64,000 bases of DNA from Devosia sp. (lineage in GTDB: Bacteria > Pseudomonadota > Alphaproteobacteria > Rhizobiales > Devosiaceae): NCBI RefSeq assembly GCF_017307495.1, contig NZ_JAFKHE010000012.1, positions 1 to 64,000 of the forward strand, given 5' to 3'. Positions 59,820 through 64,000 of this stretch are shown in pieces (the stretch's first letter is position 1; each line of letters starts with the position of its first letter). The translations under genes and the position numbers were made by a program. Under the pieces are notes generated by a model. It was given only the letters and a program-made list of their open reading frames with translations. It made no database searches and was not told the origin of the DNA.

Positions 59820-60359
59820 ATGAGCACCATCGAGGCGACGCCCATCTGGCTGCGCAACTTCGAGAAGTTCAACGGTGTGAAGGAGATCAAGGGCAAAATC
59901 CACGCCAAGGAGATCCTGGAACTGCTCGACTGGGCTGACGGCAATCACCAGGACAGCAAGACGCTCCAGGGCATCCGCGACGACGAGACGGCCTATTGCT
60001 CGTCTGCCCTCTGCGGCAACTTCGAGATGCTTGGCATCCAGTCGACCCGCAACGCGATGGCACGCAGCTGGCAGAACTGGGGCGACATGCTCGGCGGTCC
60101 GGCGGTTGGCGCGATCGTCGTGTTCTGGCGCGGCGACCGCAACGGCACCCAGGGCCACGTCGGCATTGTTGTCGGCCGCAACAGCGCCGGCCAGCTGATC
60201 GTCTTCGGCGCCAACCAGGACGACCAGTTCAAGTATTCGGCCTTCGGCGTCGACCGCGTCCTCGGCTACCGCTGGCCGGCAGGCCAGCCGAAGCCCACCA
60301 AGGTCGGTTTCCCAAAGCTGCCGATCACCAGCGCGTCGCCGTCGCGCTCGGAGGCGTAA
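59820..60359 (+). CDS. NlpC/P60-like endolysin (TIGR02594 type)
   Basis: 179 residues. DETAYCSSALCGNFEMLGIQ carries the catalytic Cys and GHVGIVVGRN the His, as in the TIGR02594 and NlpC/P60 amidase-like proteins of phages. It would cut peptidoglycan peptides at lysis. No signal sequence, so release needs a holin. Behind AAGGAG. Confidence 0.8.
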   Translation: MSTIEATPIWLRNFEKFNGVKEIKGKIHAKEILELLDWADGNHQDSKTLQGIRDDETAYCSSALCGNFEMLGIQSTRNAMARSWQNWGDMLGGPAVGAIVVFWRGDRNGTQGHVGIVVGRNSAGQLIVFGANQDDQFKYSAFGVDRVLGYRWPAGQPKPTKVGFPKLPITSASPSRSEA

Positions 60360-60360
60360 C

Positions 60361-60882
60361 ATGGAGGCCGCCGAACACCGGTGCCCGCGCCGCGCCGAGA
60401 ACCCGATGGCCGATCGCACCTTCAAGGGGCCGGACCGCTGGGATGAGCGGGACGGCGTTCGGCGCTGCTCCTACTGCGGCTCGATGCACCCTGAAGACCT
60501 GTTCCTGGCAATTGCCGATCGGGTGGAGCTCGGGCCGACGGACAAGAACTACAAGGTCTATGTCCACCTGCCGAACCCCAAGGCCGGCCAGATCGTCCAG
60601 ATCGGGTCGGAAAGCGGCCCCGCCTACAACGTCGTGACGGGCGAGCCCAACAAGCCCGACCTGTCGCTGTGGGAGCGGTTCCGCGGTCGCTACGACCGCA
60701 AGATCATGGGCAAGGCCTCGGCCACGCTGCACGCGAAGTTCTACTTCCAGCACTTCGACGACGATCAGCAGATGAGGTTCATCAACCTCCTCAACGTCAA
60801 GGCAGTGAACATCGGCTTCCCGGGGCACTTCTACCGGCTGCCGTTCTTCATCCAGGCCAGCAAGGCGGAGAGGTCGGAATGA
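60361..60882 (+). CDS. conserved phage protein with zinc-ribbon-like start
   Basis: 173 residues; GGAGG lies six bases before ATG 60361, and a second in-frame ATG is at 60406. RRCSYCGSMHPEDLF resembles a CxxC zinc ribbon. The C-terminal part is conserved-looking (KASATLHAKFYFQHFDDDQQ). Located in the lysis block, function unknown. Confidence 0.6.
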   Translation: MEAAEHRCPRRAENPMADRTFKGPDRWDERDGVRRCSYCGSMHPEDLFLAIADRVELGPTDKNYKVYVHLPNPKAGQIVQIGSESGPAYNVVTGEPNKPDLSLWERFRGRYDRKIMGKASATLHAKFYFQHFDDDQQMRFINLLNVKAVNIGFPGHFYRLPFFIQASKAERSE

Positions 60883-61238
60883 TCGACCTCAAGCTCCTGG
60901 GCGTCGCCGGCGCGGTCATCGTCGGCATGCTCGCCTACAACCACTGGGTGGAGAACCCGGGCATCGCCAAGCTCGCGAAAGAGCAAGAGGCGCATGCCTG
61001 CACCATCCGGGTCACGGATGCTGCCAACCGGGCACGCCAGGCGGCCGAGGCGCACTACCAGGCGGTCGGCGAGGCTGCGCTCGAGGAGTTTCGCAAGACC
61101 TCCGAGGCGCGCGACAGCCTGCACCGCCAGGTCCAGAACCAACTCGAAGAGGACATCGCGAACTATGAGCAAACGCTCGAGGCTGCTGGTCGCAGCTGCA
61201 AGCTCGATCGCTCTGACTTTGAGTGGTTGCGCAAATAG
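60879..61238 (+). CDS. i-spanin (Rz-like)
   Basis: 119 residues with an N-terminal membrane segment (LKLLGVAGAVIVGMLAYNHW) and a long periplasmic coiled coil ending near Cys. Typical Rz layout; the o-spanin gene is embedded in its 3' part in another frame. The pair fuses inner and outer membranes at lysis. Confidence 0.82.
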   Translation: MIDLKLLGVAGAVIVGMLAYNHWVENPGIAKLAKEQEAHACTIRVTDAANRARQAAEAHYQAVGEAALEEFRKTSEARDSLHRQVQNQLEEDIANYEQTLEAAGRSCKLDRSDFEWLRK

Positions 61239-61491
61239 CCCGATCGCCTTCCAGGTCGATCGGGCATCCGCCAAGGCCGTCGCCGAAGCTCCGGTTCGGA
61301 CGGAGCGTCAGCCCGACATCTGCAATGAGGGGTTCGAGAAGCTCCCCGAGTCGCAGATCGTCGGCGTCGAGGCCCGTACCGTGATCAAGCGGTACGAGAA
61401 GCTGATCGAGGGGCCGGTCAACGACCGGATCCACGGCTGCTACGCCTTCAATGAGACCCTCCTCAAGGGCCTCACTTCCCCCAAACCCTAA
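61165..61491 (+). CDS. o-spanin lipoprotein (Rz1-like)
   Basis: 108 residues from ATG 61165, overlapping Rz out of frame. Lipobox LTLSGCAN gives an outer-membrane lipoprotein. Longer than usual Rz1. Contains Cys residues (DICNEGFEKLP, IHGCYAF) that may form a disulphide. Confidence 0.8.
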   Translation: MSKRSRLLVAAASSIALTLSGCANSPIAFQVDRASAKAVAEAPVRTERQPDICNEGFEKLPESQIVGVEARTVIKRYEKLIEGPVNDRIHGCYAFNETLLKGLTSPKP

Positions 61492-61534
61492 CGCCACAGC
61501 GTCGCCCTCCCTCAGAACGGACAGGAGCTCCGTG

Positions 61535-61924
61535 ATGAAATTCGACTTCACCTGGCTCCCCGACGGGGCCGGGCAGCTTCTCATTGCCGGTGTGGCAGGC
61601 GGTATCGTCCGCTGGGCCACCCTGCGAGAGAAGTGGCCCGACGGGCTGATAAGCATCCTCGTGGGCGCGCTCTGCGCCGTGTTCGTGGGGCCCGCGGCCT
61701 TCCCCCTCATGGGGCCGATGATCGACTTCAGCGGCATCGACCCCAACTCAGCCAAGTCCCTCGCCGGTTTCATGATCGGCGCGGGCGGCATCCTCATGGC
61801 CGGCTTCCTCATCGACCTGTGGCGCGAACGCCGCCGGCAGCTGAAGGCCGCACCCCCTGAGAACTTCGTCGTGATCACTCAGGCCAAGGAGGGCGATGCA
61901 GATGCGTCAGGCAACGCCGGTTAA
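61535..61924 (+). CDS. holin-like membrane protein
   Basis: 129 residues from ATG 61535 behind AGGAG (GTG 61532 also in frame). Three hydrophobic segments (LLIAGVAGGIVRWATL, LISILVGALCAVFVGPAAFP, LAGFMIGAGGILMAGFLIDL) and a charged C-terminal tail, the class I holin layout. Position between spanins and RlpA-like gene supports a lysis role. Confidence 0.7.
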   Translation: MKFDFTWLPDGAGQLLIAGVAGGIVRWATLREKWPDGLISILVGALCAVFVGPAAFPLMGPMIDFSGIDPNSAKSLAGFMIGAGGILMAGFLIDLWRERRRQLKAAPPENFVVITQAKEGDADASGNAG

Positions 61925-62333
61925 GTACGCGGCCAAGCGCAGCTGGGTGGCGGGGAGGGCGCTCCTCGTCACCGTGCTTGCGCTTGTGGCCCTGATGGTC
62001 GTGTTCGGCCGCTGCCAAGCCTCAGCCGCAGAGTGCGGTCTGGCGTCCTGGTACGGGCCAGGCTTCCACGGCAAACGGACCGCATCGGGGGAGCGGTTCG
62101 ACGAGAATGCGATGACGGCAGCCCACAAGACGCTCCCCCACGGTACGATCGTGGAGGTCACCGACCAGCGGACGGGCAAGAGCATCAAGGTGACCATCAA
62201 CGACCGAGGCCCCTTCAAGCGGGGTCGCATCATAGATCTGTCGAAGGCGGCGGGAGCTGCGTTCGGCCTTCCAACTGCTCGTGGCGTGACCAAGGTCTGC
62301 ATCAAGATCTTGAAGCCGCCCGATCGCGCGTAG
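61896..62333 (+). CDS. RlpA-like septal ring lytic transglycosylase-type protein
   Basis: 145 residues, N-terminal membrane segment or signal (LLVTVLALVALMVVFGRC), then the double-psi beta-barrel with GLASWYGPGFHGKRTASGER, TAAHKTLPHGTIVEVTDQ and INDRGPFKRGRIIDLS, all RlpA hallmarks. RlpA cleaves glycan strands without stem peptides. Phage copies are less usual. Starts inside the holin-like gene with AAGGAGG. Confidence 0.82.
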   Translation: MQMRQATPVKYAAKRSWVAGRALLVTVLALVALMVVFGRCQASAAECGLASWYGPGFHGKRTASGERFDENAMTAAHKTLPHGTIVEVTDQRTGKSIKVTINDRGPFKRGRIIDLSKAAGAAFGLPTARGVTKVCIKILKPPDRA

Positions 62334-62365
62334 CCCCTGCGACCTCCAAAAGCTGCAGGCAACTA

Positions 62366-62397
62366 GACCCCCGGGCCTTCGGGCCCGGGGGTCTTTT
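62366..62397 (+). terminator. strong rho-independent terminator closing the late operon
   Basis: GACCCCCGGGCC-TTCG-GGCCCGGGGGTC followed by TTTT: 12-bp perfect stem, tetraloop, U-run. Confidence 0.93.
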
Positions 62398-62450
62398 CGC
62401 GTTTCTGGCCCGTGTTGACATTTTGGCGGTCGCGGGGCCCAGTGGGGCGC

Positions 62451-62522
62451 GTCCGCCCAAGCCCCCAAACCTAGGCGGACGGCGGGCGAGACCAAGGCGC
62501 TCCACACAGCCATTGTCTCGCC
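62451..62522 (+). repeat. two inverted repeats in the post-terminator gap
   Basis: GTCCGCC (62451-62457) pairs with GGCGGAC (62474-62480), and GGCGAGAC (62485-62492) with GTCTCGCC (62515-62522). A TTGACA hexamer lies at 62415-62420 without a clear -10 partner. Confidence 0.4.
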
Positions 62523-62547
62523 TGCCCACCGCTTCAGGGAGTTGCGA

Positions 62548-62799
62548 ATGTCTATCCCCTTCGGGACAGTGGCGCCTGGCGGCAAGCACGACTGGCGCAG
62601 GGACTTTATCGACTGGAACAAGAAGCAGATCGAGGAGCTCCGGCGGGCCGTAGAGCTGATGGAGGCGGGTGTTCTGACCCTACGGCACCAGGAGCTGGGC
62701 AAGGCTCCCGTCGATATGACCGCTTCCGAAATCGAGCGCGACAAGCGGACGATCGCCGAACTTGAGGCGCTGATCAAGCGGGCTGAGGCAGAGGCCTAG
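62548..62799 (+). CDS. small helical protein downstream of the late operon
   Basis: 83 residues from ATG 62548 behind AGGGAG. Almost entirely coiled-coil helix (QIEELRRAVELMEAG and IERDKRTIAELEALIKRAEA). Its position after the late terminator suggests an independently transcribed accessory gene. Unknown. Confidence 0.6.
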   Translation: MSIPFGTVAPGGKHDWRRDFIDWNKKQIEELRRAVELMEAGVLTLRHQELGKAPVDMTASEIERDKRTIAELEALIKRAEAEA

Positions 62800-62815
62800 T
62801 CCGAGGGGCAGCGGC

Positions 62816-63319
62816 GTGGAGCAGGTCTGGGCCATCGTCCAAGGCGTCGGCGCCATCGTTGGGCTCCTGACCGGCCTGTTTGTTCTGGGCGAGCAGTTCA
62901 CTCGGAACCGGCCCACGACCGCGTTTTCTGTCAGCAGGTACATGGGCACCGGCCACCCGACGGTGCACTGGACGATTGAAAACCGCAGTGACCGACCACT
63001 ATTGGTTGAAATCACCGACGACAGCCGGTCCGGCTACTTCTCCCTGGCGACTGGGTCGAGCTCCGAGGAGATCTTTGAGTACATAGACCCAGGCGTCACA
63101 ACGGTCACGGTCGATGCCCGCCAGAAGCTCGCTCTCATCGTGCTCGAACCTCCTCGCTTCGACGACATGGACGACCACGCGGTGATCTACGCCGAGGTGA
63201 GGTGGCGTTTCGTTCCGCCGGTCCTATACCGGGGCTCGTTCCGCCTTCGACAGGTCCTTGAGAAGCGTGACTATCTGGCGATTGTTGCCGGCAAGTCGAA
63301 GGCGAGGAAGCTGGCGTGA
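62816..63319 (+). CDS. membrane-anchored protein of unknown function
   Basis: 167 residues with GTG start. N-terminal hydrophobic segment (VQGVGAIVGLLTGLFVLGEQ), then a beta-rich soluble domain. Probable lysogeny-expressed accessory gene; no family recognised. Its 3' end overlaps the opposite-strand ligase fragment tail to tail. Confidence 0.55.
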   Translation: MEQVWAIVQGVGAIVGLLTGLFVLGEQFTRNRPTTAFSVSRYMGTGHPTVHWTIENRSDRPLLVEITDDSRSGYFSLATGSSSEEIFEYIDPGVTTVTVDARQKLALIVLEPPRFDDMDDHAVIYAEVRWRFVPPVLYRGSFRLRQVLEKRDYLAIVAGKSKARKLA

Positions 63320-63691
63320 CGCAGCTTCTCCTGGTCGCCCACTGAGGTGCTTGACCATGCCACGTAGACCGCGCGGCAGGAACACTGGCTCTCCGCCCGC
63401 TATAGGCCTCCCTCCCTGCTCATCGACCAGCCGCCAGAATGCCTCGCGCTCGAGCTTGCTCAGCGCCAGTACAGCTGAGCCTCGGCTGCGGCCGCCCTCC
63501 GCCATGAGCACCATCGGAACGCCTCGCTTGTCGATGTGGACCCCGACCAGGTCGAATACCCCGGTCACGAACGTCTTGCACTTCACCCAGTCGGTCGTAT
63601 CCCCGCCCTTGTAGCGACTGCCGAGGCGCTTCGGATGCGGCCTGCTTGTATAGGAGTAGTTGGTCGTGCTGGTGCCGCCGGCAGTCGTCAC
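63224..63691 (-). pseudogene. C-terminal fragment of an ATP-dependent DNA ligase
   Basis: RYKGGDTTDWVKCKTFVTG, GVFDLVGVHID and LMAEGGRSRGSAVLALSKLE match the end of the nucleotidyltransferase domain (motif V, WVKCK) and the OB-fold of LigD/LigC-type ATP-dependent ligases. The adenylation Lys motif is missing. The frame is open further upstream to a TAG near 63752, with no proper start. A truncated, non-functional remnant or a stand-alone OB domain. Confidence 0.6.
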
Positions 63692-63813
63692 CCACTTCCA
63701 CCGCGGCGCCTCCGCCGGCGAGTGCTCGAGGCGCTCGCGCTGGATCGTGGCCTAGTGGGTTTCGGACGGGCCTTCGGGGTAGGCGATCAGGCGATCGCCA
63801 TCCCGCCGCCACG

Positions 63814-64000
63814 TCAGGCGGGATCGGGGACTGTCCATACGAACTTGATCCCGTCAAGCACCTCGAGCTTCGCCTCCAGCGTCGCGCCGGAGCCGTACTT
63901 CTCACGCTCGAAGGCGTGCCCCATCAGGTCAGCCTGCACGCGGTCGAGCGCCTTGGCCTCGAGAATGCGGTCCTGAAAGCTGTGCCGCAGCGAGTAGACG
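63814..64000 (-). CDS. tyrosine recombinase/integrase, C-terminal part (runs off edge)
   Basis: The last 61 residues of a gene that continues beyond the right edge. YSLRHSFQDRILEAK carries the conserved Arg-His pair, DLMGHAFEREKYGSG the second His and the catalytic Tyr, in the spacing of phage integrases. It marks the right end of the prophage, next to an attachment site outside the window. Reads leftward into the prophage. Confidence 0.82.
   Translation of the reverse strand, partial: VYSLRHSFQDRILEAKALDRVQADLMGHAFEREKYGSGATLEAKLEVLDGIKFVWTVPDPA

Noticed and set aside
1..64000. CRISPR array or tRNA genes
   Set aside because: No regularly spaced direct repeats of CRISPR type and no cloverleaf seen on either strand by eye.

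Overview
The window is GC-rich DNA from an alphaproteobacterium carrying most of a large tailed-phage genome, probably an integrated prophage. The alphaproteobacterial assignment rests on a degraded MucR/Ros-like regulator, the alpha-type MotA, several periplasmic L,D-transpeptidases (one with a twin-arginine signal) and overall codon use. I cannot name the genus.

Region 1 (1-11.0 kb) is host chromosome. It starts with the end of an IS21-like element. A cell-wall cluster on the minus strand follows: three L,D-transpeptidases and an M23 endopeptidase, with a small secreted protein between. Then on the plus strand come a second small secreted protein, a solitary motA, an EamA-type permease with a His-rich tail, and a mercuric reductase without its N-terminal metal-binding domain. 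A frameshifted MucR remnant lies next to the phage.

Region 2 (11.0-31.2 kb) is the phage early region. About 44 mostly very small genes run leftward on the minus strand in translationally coupled clusters (ATGA/TGATG overlaps). Recognisable products are a DUF4942 adenine methyltransferase, a short cytosine-methyltransferase-like protein, a MazG/PRA-PH-like hydrolase, and a MoxR-type AAA+ ATPase with a metallopeptidase/vWA protein and a DUF3150-like protein. No polymerase, helicase or primase is visible. Most clusters open with the same short leader: a tiny dyad whose two arms change together, followed at fixed spacing by a GGAGA ribosome-binding site. A family of about 90-residue proteins (N-terminus MVTISARxFR, C-terminus AAAIRDG) occurs five times.

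Region 3 (31.2-32.5 kb) is a non-coding divergent control region with strong hairpins, short repeats and a G-run tract.

Region 4 (32.5-62.4 kb) is the late operon on the plus strand. It holds a lambda-type head module (terminase, portal, fused prohead protease/major capsid protein) joined to a P2-like contractile tail (V, W/gp25, J, I, sheath, tube, E/E', tape measure, U, D, X), with fibres and a glycosyltransferase. Then come a Tad2 (anti-Thoeris)-like gene with a frameshift, and a lysis block: a NlpC/P60-like endolysin, Rz/Rz1 spanins, a holin-like protein and an RlpA-like enzyme. A strong terminator closes it.

Region 5 (62.4-64 kb) has two unknown genes, a fragment of an ATP-dependent DNA ligase, and the C-terminal end of a tyrosine integrase that runs off the right edge. 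Several lesions (an in-frame TGA, two frameshifts, a truncated ligase) suggest a decaying prophage or local sequence errors.
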